Notes under the pieces: model-generated
The model's input: the letters and a program-made list of their open reading frames with translations, nothing else
The model's database searches: none
Told to the model about the DNA's origin: nothing
Position numbers and translations under genes: made by a program
In this document: piece after piece, positions 12,152-24,933 of the stretch
How the letters are laid out: each line of letters opens with the position of its first letter
How positions within the stretch are numbered: the stretch's first letter is position 1
Assembly: GCA_040954595.2 (NCBI GenBank)
Contig: CM082585.2
Location: 10,168,001-10,232,000, forward strand
Length of the DNA: 64,000 bases
Origin: Balanoglossus misakiensis
Taxonomy: Eukaryota; Hemichordata
Direction of reading: 5' to 3'

Positions 12152-15116
12152 GACGAGTGTCTACAGTTTACGGCATTCCTGCAAAATGATATACATTGTT
12201 ATTGTCGCCGGCTACCAGCAAATTGTTGTCGGAGCACCCAAACGAAACAAGATGACCAGGAGTTGACGTTTTCGGTTTTTATCATTTTTATATAATGTGT
12301 TCAGGCTGTATGTATATACATTTGTAGTGAAGATCCACTTTATGTATATTGTCACATATTTGTCTTTAAAGGAACATTCTACAATAAACCATATGCCTGT
12401 CCTTTATGTGTTTTGACTTTATTGCACTTCTATTGTGTTCTTGCTATTTTCAAATTTGTTTGGTTTGAGAGTCAATATTGTTCTACCTTATACACACAGA
12501 AAAACTGCAAACGCAAAGAACGTACGATTTTAACAGACTGTGGTATATTCTGCGTCGTTTTGCTAAAACACGATAGCAAGTCCACTGGCCTATCTATCAA
12601 CACAGCTTTAAAAAAATCTGCAATATCACTGTTATAAATTTGCTTTAAGCCCCGGTCTTGAATTCAATAGACTACAATAACAATGCCCGTACCATACTGT
12701 CGTTTATAAGGATATGTTGACAGTGACAGGCAGATACCGAGCATGTTAGCGAGCTATATAGAGATATATAGAACTAGATTATAGTTATTACAAAGAACAC
12801 AAATGCTGAAAAAAAATGTCAAAACTTACATCTGCTATAACTGTGGTATTCACAGTCTTAAGTTGTCATCGATGTTGTCAAGGATTAACCTTCAGTTGAC
12901 GCGGATACAAAATCGCGTTTTATAGACGGGAAAGTGGTCAAAAAACGAGTTGAGTTGCCGGTATGATTTCTGCGTCTGAAACACTCGTTTTCTGTCGCCG
13001 CGCGCGCGTGTTCGTTCATCCTGTCACCATGGCGACCCGATGACAGACCGAAAGAGATGATTTTCACCGAGATGCGGGTCCGCAGGGCATTTCGTTTCTG
13101 ATTTCCTGTTTCATACGCCTTCTTGCAGAGATTGTGTTGTTGATGGGCAACTGAACAATCGAGAAAAGAAGTTGGACATCCCTTGTGTGTAACCTTGGTT
13201 TTCCCATCAAAGTGGTTTACGTTATTTAGACTGTTGGCGGGTTCTAATGTAAGCTGCTGACAGCCGTGCAAACGTAACTCTTTGATGATCAATTCGCACA
13301 GAACAAATCACATTTGATATTACCTGGCTATCTTAAATAATTAATGACAGTTATTATACGTTAAAAGTAAATCATAGCCTAAACATCCAGATGTTCCGTT
13401 ACCATGGCTACTGTTTCAATGGATACGGGTGAAAGTACCCATGTGCGATTAGCTGCTGATATTAAGACACCTAGGAACTTGCATATGCCTTAATAGGCTC
13501 AATAAATATCGGGCTCTGAAATCCAGTCGCGGGTAATTTACTCAATGTACTAGTAGAAAGCAGTCCAGCGGATCAGTTCTTTGAACGAAACAACTTTGCT
13601 AGAGTTTAATATTACATGTAAACAAGATAACGTATTCTACATTCACATCAACTTATAGCTTCATTAGTACATGTATTGGCAAACTACAAACAACAAAAAC
13701 CTACAGTGGTTAAAGAATTGAGTACACCTTATACACATGCTGGATGACAATATATGAACTCGGCTAACACAGCAAGTGAAGCATGACAGGAAACTATTTC
13801 CACGCCGTCAAATCTAAAATACTCTTGTTCGGAATATTGCGCGTTTCGTGTTTGAAGAAAAGATCGCTCCGCCACAATGCGTTATACTCCGTCTAACCAC
13901 GGTTGAGAAGCGACTGTGGTCGAACCCACTTTACCCACGATTTTGCTACCAGTTTCCAAGCACTTTTTGCTCCTTTTGACAGTCTCATCAGATTCACACC
14001 TCTTAAAAACCCTGCTTAGATGTAAACGCCACTTTTGGCCAACACTTAACGCGGCTGTGAGATAAAACAGACTAAAAGCCGAAGACAAGAATCTACACTT
14101 ACTGTATATGGATGTGCGTCACACTGCATGTTCGCGCAATGCCGTCTTCTTCCGCTCCGATGCACTCAGTAACTGTTAACAGCGGCTGCTGTTTGTGAAG
14201 TACACACAACATCAGAACAGTTCGCTCTGCCCGGCGGCGCCATACATCAATCCTGCCACGGTGTTTAGTTCAATAGTTGAATCACATGTAATATCAAAAG
14301 TTACCTCGCAAGCGCATCCGTGAATGTCGCGTTTCAATGTCAGAGTACATTTTATGCGCATCCTATTTTCGTATGTCTACTTTGTGAAAGTCGAATTATC
14401 ATACTTTCAGTTTGAGAGCAAAGTGTCGGAGACTTCTTAAAATTCAGATTTTTCTCACGTATTTTCATGTCTATTTTGCAAATGGTGCAGTCATTCATGA
14501 ATGTCGTAATTTCTAATCCGTTCTTAAGTAATACAGATGGGAAAATACTAGTAATCGCATTTTAATCCATTACATTCCGAACAAATCCGACACATCTACA
14601 TATATTTTATATGTTTCAGGATTAACGGCTAATAGTCTGCTTTAACTTTTGATGACTTCATTTTTTGTCTGTGTATCAAAACAGTTTCCCATTCGACCTT
14701 GTCAGGGAGATTTCATTTATTACAAGACTTGTGTTGCTCTGCTGGCAATCAATTGAAGAAATTAACCGCATCTCGCGAGATCTTGCAAAGCACAGAAAAT
14801 CATCTACTCGCAAAACAATATCCTTCTACTACACATGAACCATAAATAACTACACAATTCTTGGCCAATAGGCATAAAATTTACCCTTGGGACCTGTTTG
14901 AAATGAGTCAATCTACATGGCTCTTCTACTTTACAATCACCCACCCCACGGCCAATTATTTGCTGAATACACAATCACATGCACCTGCTGGTTTACCTTC
15001 TGGGGCCTAATATATTTTGGAATGCACCAGAATACCCCTGCTGTAACTTATCTCAATATAACATGTAAATGTTCTCAAGAAAATGGAGTTTCCTTAAGAC
15101 CAGAGTTCTACAAGAG
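12152..15116. other. Gap without recognised genes
   Basis: No exon with splice and protein support was found in these 3 kb. A 135-codon minus-strand open frame (12885-13292) and a 68-codon one (13882-14088) lack similarity I recognise and lie in compositionally ordinary sequence. A minus-strand AATAAA at 14716-14721, about 400 bp beyond the NUFIP1 stop, is a candidate polyadenylation signal for that gene. Confidence 0.5.
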
Positions 15117-18100
15117 TTATATGCTTGTTTTCTTTCTGGGTTCTCTGTTTTCTGGTTCACTCACACCGGATGAATTTGTCATCGATGCAAGTATGCATGC
15201 CTCATCTTTATTCTCTGCTACCGATTCTATAGAATCCTGTTCAACAGATGCATCTTTCTTGACTACATTTTTCTTTACTGTTGCATCTTCCATAGTTTCT
15301 CCATCTTCGTCAGTCTCTTTGAACTTTTGAATTTTCACATCATGATGCACGTTCATTTTATTGTCAGTTTCCTTGAGCTCCGCACTTTCTCGTCCATCCA
15401 CACCGACACTTCCTGCATCCGTCACCTGCTCTCCGCTGCCACCATTTCTCTTTCCACCAACTGCCACATTCTTCTCTTCATCACCATCCCAGCATGCACC
15501 ATTCCCCTTCTTTTCAGATTCCCCATTCTCTCCTCTGCCAGTCTGCCAGCACTCAGAGTTTCCCTTCGAGTGACACTTCACGTCTTCATTCACGCCGCTA
15601 TTCTCTTCTGTCGCACACAACCTGCTCTGTGCGCCGTGACCTTTAACCTCCTTCTCCAAGAGCCTGTCTCTCTCGTCCTTCACCCATTCATCCTCACACG
15701 GATCCTCATCCCGTTTCTGGCAATCAGTCTCATCATCAACCTTCATCACGTTAGACTCCGGCTTCAGGGCAGACTTCCCAGCGGCGAAGAAGTGGTTCTT
15801 TCGAACGAATCTAACGCATTGAAGTAAGACGTTTCGCTCATGTCTAATCTCTGGGGCCAGCAGCTGTGGACAGAATCATGAAAGAGATTTAATGGCATCC
15901 CCAGATACTGACATGAAACAATGTTCTTGAAGCCATCTTTTTTGTCAAAATTTCGCTAAAAGTCCCACCTACCATTTCAAGGAGTGTTTTCTTTCTTTGC
16001 CTTCCATTGATGGCTTCTCTATTCTGCTGCTTGACCTTGTTCCGTCTATTTGGTCTCTTCTGCCACCTTTTCTGATTCTTCTCTTCTCGGTTTCTGTTCC
16101 ACTTTGAATAAGACTTCACTTCAGCTGATTGTTCCGCTGGCGGTGATGATTTCACTGGAAAAAAGATAACATTTTACACTGTGGTCTACATTAAAAAACG
16201 TACATGTAATTAAAATTAATCATAAGGAAAAAAATCTAGAATTATTTGTAACACTACCTTCAATTGGCTGGTCATCATTTTCATCAGAATCACTGCCATA
16301 ATTTGCAGCAAGAGCTCCCAATGCTGAGACACAGGTTTCTTTCTTTGGAGATTCTTCCTTGTTTTTCATTTCCTCGCGGGAATCTTGGGAGAGAAAAACA
16401 TGCATATTGTGAACTAATGCCGGATGATCATCAAGTGTTCAGGATGTCAATATTAGATGAGGTATTTTATCTGACTGCTCACTTAAAGGGAAGTAAAGTA
16501 GGGCTCCTGAATTTAACATTTTGATGGAGTTCAGTGCAGTGATGCATGAAAGTGAAAATACAAGTGGTTTTTCATGACGCAGAGACAATTTCACCAGCTT
16601 ATTTGCGTACATACGTCCTTTACCCGACTGTCCTTCCTGAACACTTGTTATTGCAGGCATTCTCTCTCTATATAGGATGAACTACGCCAAAGCAAGTGGG
16701 CAAACTTGATATTTCCCATAGGGGTATACATAATTGATCATTGCCTCAGGGGCTGCCTGGCCTTTCTAAAGATACAACCATATAACTAGCTGCCATTAAT
16801 AGTTCATGAGCAAATACAGTCTGGTTTTCCTTCTTTCATACCATGGTTTTTCCCAGATGATTGAAAAAAACCCAGACAGAACATTCATCATTTTTTCAAA
16901 ATCAAATATTGTTTACAGTCCACTCACCTTCACCTAAGATGTATGACATGGGGTCATCCTCTGGGTCATGTGACTTGTCAACCACTTTCCCATTCGTCAC
17001 TGCATCCAACTTGACCTTCTTGACAGGGCTACTTGTGACCTCTGTTGAGTGGTTGTCATTGTGGTGGAATCTTTTCTGTGGTTGTCCCTTGAAATTTCCC
17101 TTCTGGTTTCTTCCTTCTTGGTTTCGACCTCTCTTGTTTTGTCGCATTTTCCTGCAGAGTAAAATGTAGCATTTATAGTTGGAGCTTTTATGAGGAGTAC
17201 CCGAGTGTGTACATGGTATCTGCTGTGAATGTGAAAATGTCATGACATTTTTTGTAGTGAGCTTTTTGCACTTACCCAAAGGATTTAGTTTTGAGGACAC
17301 TTCCACTTTCCACTTTTCTCTGCTCAGCTTCCATTTTCTTGGCAATATTGTCTCTTGTCGGAAAATTTCTGCCAGGAGGATAGAGGAGACAGGTTCTTTA
17401 TTTGATAAGAAAGGTCCCTAAAGGCACACACAATTTTCAATCTCTTGTTCTTGCGTGAATAATCAAGGCTGACTTTACCACTCGCACAGACGTTTCACAT
17501 ACCTTCTCCTTGCTTCCCTCCATCTTGTGATTTCTTCCATTGTTTCAAGTCGTCCAATTTTCTTACTTCCTGGCCCGTGTTGATGTTGGTAGTGAATTCT
17601 GACCATTTTCCAGTGAGCTTCAAACTTACAATTCTCACCTTTGCACTACCGGTAAAAGTAACCAAGGGACATCAGTTTTATTGTTGGTTTTTCTGCTAAA
17701 TTTCATAACGTTGTAATGATGGTCTAAAAGTTACAAATGTGTAGCTGTAACCCCATATTTACTCTCCACTTTTTCACATATTGGGACGAACAACCAGAAT
17801 CTCTTTTAGGAATTGGCTGCCCCACCCCCTCTGAGAGTTACAATGTAAATGTGATTGCTGCATATTTCTTTACCGTTTACTGTAATTTCATGTATTTACC
17901 TTAACATGTTCCTTTCTGTGCTCATCTATTTTTACCTGGGTTTTAAACCCTCTGTCACAGGACTCGCAGAAAAACGGCAGGATGGGTTCCTTCTTCGGTT
18001 TCTGGAGAATTGACATTATTATATGCATGAGTTTTAATCTCTTCTGCTCACTGAAACAAGTTACTGTTGGATGACAGCAATCTGTGATATGAAATATACA

Positions 18101-18517
18101 TTCAAGTTGAAATACCTGTTGTTTGTTTCCAAACGGCTCCGAGTGTCCCTGAAAGTTCTGACCTCGTGGTGAAAACTGGGGCCCAAACGGCCTTCCCTGA
18201 TTTCTGTGTTGGTGATTCGGACCTCCAAGGTTTCGGGAAAACTGCCCTTGTTGTGCAAAGCTTGGTGGTGGAAAGATCGGCCCGTGTTGGTCGTGGATTT
18301 GAGAGCCTGGTGCATCAAGGGGCAATCTTGGTCCTGAGTTTTGGGGCTTATTTGGGGGTCTCTGAAAATTACCTGGTTGATTGAAACGTTTTCTGTGTTG
18401 TTGTGTTTCATGGCCACTCGTCTGGAATCTTGGAGAATTTGGAAATGGCTGTCTTGGATGACTTTGCGGAGAGAAGTTCGGTGGGGGAAACACATACGCC
18501 ATGCTTGCCTTCACCAT
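15117..18517 (-). CDS. NUFIP1: NUFIP1 (nuclear FMR1-interacting protein 1) homologue, eight exons
   Basis: Nuclear RNA-binding scaffold known to help assemble box C/D snoRNPs (with R2TP and SNU13) and to act as a ribophagy receptor in mammals. Coding exons: 18517-18116, 18001-17900, 17645-17503, 17368-17276, 17151-16928, 16383-16258, 16154-15973 and 15863-15117, giving 672 residues. A Pro/Gln/Asn-rich N-terminal region (exon 1) leads to the zinc finger FFCESCDRGFKTQVKIDEH...H, then CKGENCKFEAHWKMVRIHY and the ITRWREARRRNFPTRDNI block typical of NUFIP1. The last exon opens with LLAPEIRHERNVLLQCVRFV, matching the conserved C-terminal box. It then adds about 200 acidic, Lys/Glu-rich residues, so the protein is longer than human NUFIP1 (495). 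Two start codons (residues 1 and 6) are possible. The gene lies 450 bp downstream of INTS4 on the same strand. Confidence 0.95.
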
Positions 18518-18967
18518 GTGCTTTAACAGGGGTCAGAGGTCAAAAGTCGCCAAGAGCATTTTCGTTATCTGTCGTTGGGGGCGGTGAAAGCAGTGACGCT
18601 TGAGTTCGGTATATCGTGATTAAAAAGTGTTGTTTTCATTCCATTAATAGACTAGTTTCTTCCTGACACAGCCCCTAAGGCATTCACAGACACATATGTT
18701 ATCTTCTTAATTCAACTGTGAAGGTCATAGACAAACTATACGACTATGGTATCAGATACACAAGTTTTATTCATGATAAATAAATTCTGGCCCAACATCA
18801 ATACACACCACATATTTATCGTCTGTATAAACCACTCAAATATATGTAGTAGATGTATAAACACACAAGCCGCTGATGTTAACTGTTCATCTCATCTCAT
18901 TCCAAAGACTGTCTTTGACTGCTGAATGCACTGCACAGTGCACCGTCCAATCAGCAAGGCTCTCTCT
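18518..18967 (-). other. INTS4 3' UTR and NUFIP1 promoter interval
   Basis: Only 450 bp separate the INTS4 stop from the NUFIP1 start, so the INTS4 3' UTR and the NUFIP1 promoter share this stretch. A minus-strand AATAAA at 18766-18771, about 200 bp after the INTS4 stop, is the likely polyadenylation signal. No TATA box is evident for NUFIP1. Confidence 0.6.
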
Positions 18968-21900
18968 CTATCTCTTAGCAGGTTTTGGCATTACCAACAC
19001 TTTGATTGGTTTACAGAGTTCAATATATCCACATTGTTCACTGGATGGTACGGTGGACAGTTTCGTCTCTCTGATTGGCTGCTGGCCAGACTCCTGGGAA
19101 TAATTCATCACCACTGAAAACTCGATGCTGCACGACTCTGAAAAAGAAAACGGAACAACACGATATCAGAGATTTACAAGGGGAAAAAGAGATTGTCAGA
19201 ATCAGGCAGAAAAGTTGACACAATGTGATCACTAAACTTGGGTCTTGACCGATTGTTTCCAATGACACGGTTGAAATGTTATGTTTCCAAGTGTTTGTCT
19301 GCTGTGTTCCTACCTGTCCACACTCCATGAGACAGATACACTTCAGTGAGAAGGCGATACTTCAAAGCATTCAACTTTCTGAAGTCACAGGTTCTTGGTC
19401 GGATCAGCTGGGTTTGGTTGTCTGGTAATCTTATCTATCATGAGGAAATAAATCACAAACATGTACACACAGTTAGCAAGTTATCTTCCAGCATAACATA
19501 CAAAATAACCTCACCCACATTTTAATAATTTTTACTGCTAGCTACTTTGATATGATTTTATTTCTTTGGAAAGGAAAAGTTCCTTACCTGTATTAGAATA
19601 TTGTGTACATCCTGTATATTCTCTATGATGCAATCAACATTCAAATTCAAGGTCAGCCCCGCTGTAAACTTCATGGGGTTATCAGACTCCCCAGCTGGCT
19701 CTGTAACGATAGCCCTGGCCCTCCTAAGTTGGTTGGAAAGTGTCACAGCCGGGATGTGATGGTGGAGGAGCAGGGGTTGCAGGAATTTCATAATGATGCC
19801 GGGCTTGCTGGATTCCAGTTTGTGCATTTCGGAAAAGATGGCTTGTGTGAACGGGTCAGGCTGGATTTCACTCAATGACAGATACCTTGGGAAAAAAAAC
19901 ATATAAAAATTCTGTCATATTTTTTCATAATAGCTCCGTAATAAAACAAATTAATCATCTCTGAGCTGCGTTTGTTTCTCCCTGACCCAGCCATCCCGCC
20001 CCACAACCTTTGCCCTCTGACCCTCACCTCTGTAATTCATTCAGTCTGGCCAGATAGACTTCGCACAGTTGTAAAGACTCAGGCTCTCCCTTGTTTCTGT
20101 CCATGGTCTGTCCTCTGAGCTCCAAGATCAGTTCGATTGTCCACATCCGCACACGCAACTGGCGTATGGCAGCCATGTCTTGACCTCCCAGCCCCATGAA
20201 CAGCTGTTCCATTCTGTGGGTATACTGAAGAACCTGGTATCATTTGGAAGAAAAAAATCAAGAAAGATGATTTACAGTATGATATTCACAGAACCAAACT
20301 CAAGTCAGCTATTAATACAGACGCAACAAGAAAGATGTGTCCAATGAAATTACCTTATTGATGGCTGCCGTTGCCATGACACTGTGTTGTGGGCAGAGGG
20401 GTGTAGGGACAGACCACTGTGTGTCTTTCAACGCCTGAAAATCAGAAATCATAAATCTGGTATGTTCCTTGATGAACTCTTGGTATTGATGACTACAGGA
20501 AAACAAAAACTTAGTAATTCTAGTGCCCTCAGCAGGCATGACTGAATTTGTCAGTTTAATGACCACTGGGATACTGACCTTAGTTAGAAGTAGTTGACAC
20601 TGAATGTAGAGACTTGAGAACTCAGCATTTGCGGCCAGTTTGGGCTGCAACTCAGCAACTCTGTTCAAATCCCTGAGTAAAAATCATTTAAAGGCAAACT
20701 GACATGAATATTATATCCTAGAGCATTGCCCTTTGAATGTAATCAATTCTGATATGTCTGAATGATGGAGCTGAGTCATATCCAACATTGCCTGAACACA
20801 AACCTATACTTCAACAGTATGGTACACTTACTTTATAATCATCTGCATGAGTTTTTCAGCTGTGTGGTTTTCCAGTTTGTTGACATTCTTCATCTTGTCC
20901 AGAGTTTGTTGGAGAAACTTTGACGGTTCAATGGATGCATCACTCTTGACGTCTCTCTCATTAGAAGTCATAGAGGAAGTATTCGGCAGCTGTGGATAGA
21001 TTTTGTATCAAGATCACTAAATGTATTATTTCAACAGTGTGATAGACTAGTGCGCTAGTGTTTGTCTTTTTTGGGGGGGGGGAGGGGGAGGGTACTGTGT
21101 CCTCATTTTTAAAATTATTCAGAGGGACCTGAGATGACTGTGTGAAAATGGCTGTCATCTGAACCAACTGTACTATAGGCGAGTAAATCAGGAATGACAC
21201 CAAGTTAGACGAGTTAGTCTTGGGAATCTCACCTTGAGGTGTGGCACTAAATTGGGCAGACTATCTCTCAGATAGGAGTAATGTCTGATGGCGTATTCTG
21301 GAAACAATGCAATCATTGTCGGACTGTTGATGGCAGAATTGAAAATCAGTATCATCACAGCAATATCTTCAAATACATTAAGGAATACAAAAGAAATGAC
21401 AAAAAATAACATTTTGACACAACCAGCTGAAGACAAGAAAACATCTGCAAATGAAACACTTTTTTATCAATAAAAAACACTGCAAAGGATACATGCTGGA
21501 TCATCCATGTCCGGTTCTGGTAAATCAAAATATGGATGTGTTCCTAACAAATCTGGGACTAGCACTAAAGTCAAGTTAGAATGCTGTTGACCCAGGACCT
21601 TTAAACACCTGCAGGGGAATACAGAAAGAATCATCATCATTATCATCACCACCGCATTGATGTTCATTCAGCATCTTGCTGTAGCACATCGACCTTGCAA
21701 ATCTTAAAAAAAAGACATCACTCACTTCCATATTGATATCCTGTCTTGTGGATATTTGTTGAGATTTCTGAGTAGATACTGCAACGATGAACTAAGACAT
21801 GACTTTGTCGATAGATGGACACTGCACAGAAGTTCATGAACAGCTTCCCGAACGTCCTGAGATGATTCCTGTCAGAAACAATGATTTGTAAGAAATAAGT

Positions 21901-24676
21901 TCCCACTTGATGTAATTCTGAAATAATATATTAATCATGCATGCCAACATGAGTTTTGTCTTTTTATGGAAGCGTGCTTGGGGCCCAGTTCTACAACAGT
22001 AGAGGTCATGACCCAGATATCAAGATGGCTGCTCTGTATATCATCACCATAGCAACAATACTCACATCTAGTACATTGAGTACTGTCTCCAGTTGATCTT
22101 CTCTCAGCTCGATCAATCGGTTCACTTTTCTCAGACTGCTGATGGCGTTCAGTCGAACACTCTCAATCTCGTCGTTGAACATGTCCACCAGGAAGTCCAG
22201 AGACAAATGAGCGAAGGATGGTGATTGGCTGGCCAGTTCACAGAGCGAATCAATGGCAGCGCTTCTAACCTCTGTGGACGACATTAAGATGTTAAAAAAA
22301 TCAATGTTCTGAACTGCAAGATTTTATGTTATTCGTCACATAAATATACAAACAGAAATATTCCATGACATGCCAAGATCATTTCAATGAAATACGTCCA
22401 TTTGTGATTCCCACCTAAAAACTCATCTTCAAGACCATGTACAAACGCTCCACAGGCTCCACTGTTAATCAGACTGATATTGTCCGGGTCCAGCTCTTCT
22501 TTAGGCGCATCATCCGCCCATTTCTGTCCTGTAGACCATTCGCCAGATGCAAAACTCTCCTTCTGTCTCTCGTGGGCTGATCTTTTCCTCTGAAAAATTT
22601 AAAATTGAACAATCACAATGGGTGCTGACTCGTTCCTCTTTAAAAAAAATGGTTATGTCGGTCAGTTATTCTGACTGCTGACTCTCTTTGATTTGGTTTA
22701 AATGGCAGCTGAATATTTCAGAAGTAGATTATCCTACCCTCAAGTGCGACATCAGTTTTTTATCCAGTGTTTGTTCCAAAAACTTTGGGGAGACAGCATG
22801 TAGTGATCCGAGGAGTCCTGTTGCCTCAACCCTGACATTCACTGATTGGTCAGTCACCTGGAATGGAAGACAATGATTGGTGGATTTGAATTTTGTCAAA
22901 CTTACATGATGTGGCCAACTTAAAAGTTGATGTGGAATTTTAATGTGTCTCCGCTTATGATTCATAACCATTTCTATTCACAATGGAACTGAAAAAGACG
23001 GAAGCCCATCACAGCTGAACTCACCATATCACAAATTTTTGCAAACCCATCATCAACCAGTCGGAGTTCCTCGTTAGAATCCGGCACTGGGACCATGGTT
23101 TCTGGGTAGACTTGACTCAACACCCACACCAGTCTGATGGCCGCTAATCTCACACTCTCATAGTCATCAGACAGGGCTTTACAAACTCGTTCATAGACGG
23201 AAATGTCCAGCTTCTGTCCTCTGTCGTGTAATGTTCGCTGAAGTGAAAATTCAATCAGGAAAAATTCAGAGAAAAAGAGTATTTATTTATACATATAATA
23301 CAATGACAAAATTTAACATATTGGAAGATACAATAAAAGCAAAATTTACAAATATTAATCCTTGAAATTCTACTATTTTGTCAGATCACTTACCATTGCT
23401 CTGAATGCACTGGTTCTGACTCGTGGATCTTGATCAACTGTGTATTCCGACAACAACTTCTGTACGTTGACAGATCGCTTGTCTTCAAACTTTTTCTGTG
23501 GTTTCTCTAAGGTTCCCAGACCTCCAATCAAAGTCAAACACTCGCTCCTCACAACATGGTGCGAGTTTATGAGATGCTAAAAGAGGAGGAAAATAGGAGA
23601 GGGTTTTTATCATTCAAATTATCAGGTATGATAGGAACGCAGTCATTTGGTTGAAAGTACCAACACAACACAATACACTACACTACAATATCTACAAATA
23701 CACAACTTACTTTTCGGGCAGTGTCAACTAATTTTTGGTGAAGTTCAAGTGCAAAAGGCAACGACCTTCCGATGACTGTCAATGTGTTTATCAGCTGGGC
23801 TTTGACTTTGTACGACTCTACAGAAATAAGAAAAGAATAAAACAGCCATCATAGTCCTTTGTGTTATTAATGTTGTTCATGTTTGTCAATGCACATTTAT
23901 AAAATACCATGACAAGAGGAATTATCTTACCTTCTGATGACAGGAGCGATATCAAATCATCAACCAACAGAACAGGATTGTACTCTGGTGTTCTGCAAAT
24001 ATCGGCCAAAACAGCAGCTATCTTACAGCGGACATGGGCTTCCTTCTCATTGTAATAATGTTCCAGCAGTCTCCTCACAGCTAAATCTGCGAGAGTAAAG
24101 GGCCCCAGACCAAAGTCTTTACTTTCAAGTTACCACGAAACCAACAAAAAACATGATGTCAACATTAAATCACTGAAAACTACCACTTCATCATGATCAC
24201 ATAAATGCTTATAAGTTGAGGATGGTTGAAACTTTACCAAGCTGTTCAGCATCCACTGAAGATAACCGATGCGAGAATTGCAGTAGAATCTGAAGAGCTT
24301 CGTGAGAATTGCTTGCAGACTGTAACTCTAACTGTAGGCTTGGTCCCTTAGCACGTTTCACCAATCTCAGATGCTTTACAGGTCTTTTCGGCTCTTCCTG
24401 CAGACAATAAGTGTTGTACAATTCAAGTCAGGAGCCACTGTTTATTTCTTCAGAACACCTAGCTAACCCAGATGACCATAAATAAACAAACAACTGCCTG
24501 AAATCACTGGGGTTTGCCAACTTTTACGTACACCGATGACAAAATCAAATGAATAAAACAGGGTCTGGCCTCTTTCCGCTATATTTTAATTTAAATCGTT
24601 TCCAACCTAACTGTCAACTTACATGAATAACGTGACTAAATTCCTCATAGGCTCTTTTCTTCAGATGCGCCGCCAT
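18968..24676 (-). CDS. INTS4: Integrator complex subunit 4 (nineteen exons)
   Basis: HEAT-repeat scaffold of the Integrator cleavage module (with INTS9/INTS11), which processes snRNA 3' ends and terminates transcription in the nucleus. Coding exons: 24676-24623, 24397-24238, 24080-23931, 23817-23711, 23576-23394, 23237-23025, 22857-22738, 22589-22415, 22271-22066, 21868-21726, 21608-21493, 21366-21233, 20989-20832, 20672-20579, 20434-20354, 20233-20028, 19885-19588, 19434-19314 and 19137-18968. Together they code 962 residues, essentially the human length. Signatures along the chain are [13 protein letters not shown] at the start, [54 protein letters not shown] and the end [10 protein letters not shown]. 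All junctions are GT-AG with matching phases. No truncation or missing block is visible. Confidence 0.97.
21073..21092. repeat. G-rich tract in INTS4 intron 12
   Basis: A run of ten G bases followed by AGGGGGAGGG inside the intron between coding exons 12 and 13 of INTS4. On the transcribed minus strand this is C-rich. Confidence 0.8.
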
Positions 24677-24933
24677 GATCGATCCCTGGATGACACTGAC
24701 CTTACAGCAACATTTGCAGAACGTCGCTCATATTACTGCAGACATTAAAATTATCATATCTAACGGGAAAATATACTATTTAGTGGGAAAAAAATTGTAT
24801 AAATATTCACTATAAATATTTTTTAACCATAAAATATTAAAACAAAACTCCCGTTCAGTCTTTTACCGTGGTTTTTAACGTACCAAGCTGACGAATTTGG
24901 AACAGCGAAAGCCAACACCCATTAACTTGCAAG
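24677..24933. promoter_or_regulatory. Bidirectional promoter of INTS4 and the gene at 24934
   Basis: The two start codons face away from each other with 257 bp between them, so both promoters and 5' UTRs must fit here. The stretch is AT-rich in the middle with no clear TATA pair. The motif aagatggcggc at 24931-24941, spanning the plus-strand start codon, resembles the YY1 consensus often found at the start of housekeeping genes. Confidence 0.65.

Noticed and set aside
12885-13292. 135-codon minus-strand open frame in the gap between the WxxW gene and NUFIP1
   Set aside because: No splice sites at sensible places, no signal, domain or repeat recognised, and mixed composition as expected by chance.
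15327-15827. 166-codon plus-strand open frame opposite NUFIP1
   Set aside because: It lies antisense to the last NUFIP1 exon, whose acidic, Glu-rich coding strand leaves the opposite strand free of stops.
18049-18115. In-frame extension of NUFIP1 exon 1 (FQLECIFHITDCC...)
   Set aside because: It follows a usable donor at 18115 and precedes the zinc-finger exon with an acceptor in the same phase. The segment has no counterpart in NUFIP1 and is read as intron, though retention cannot be excluded.
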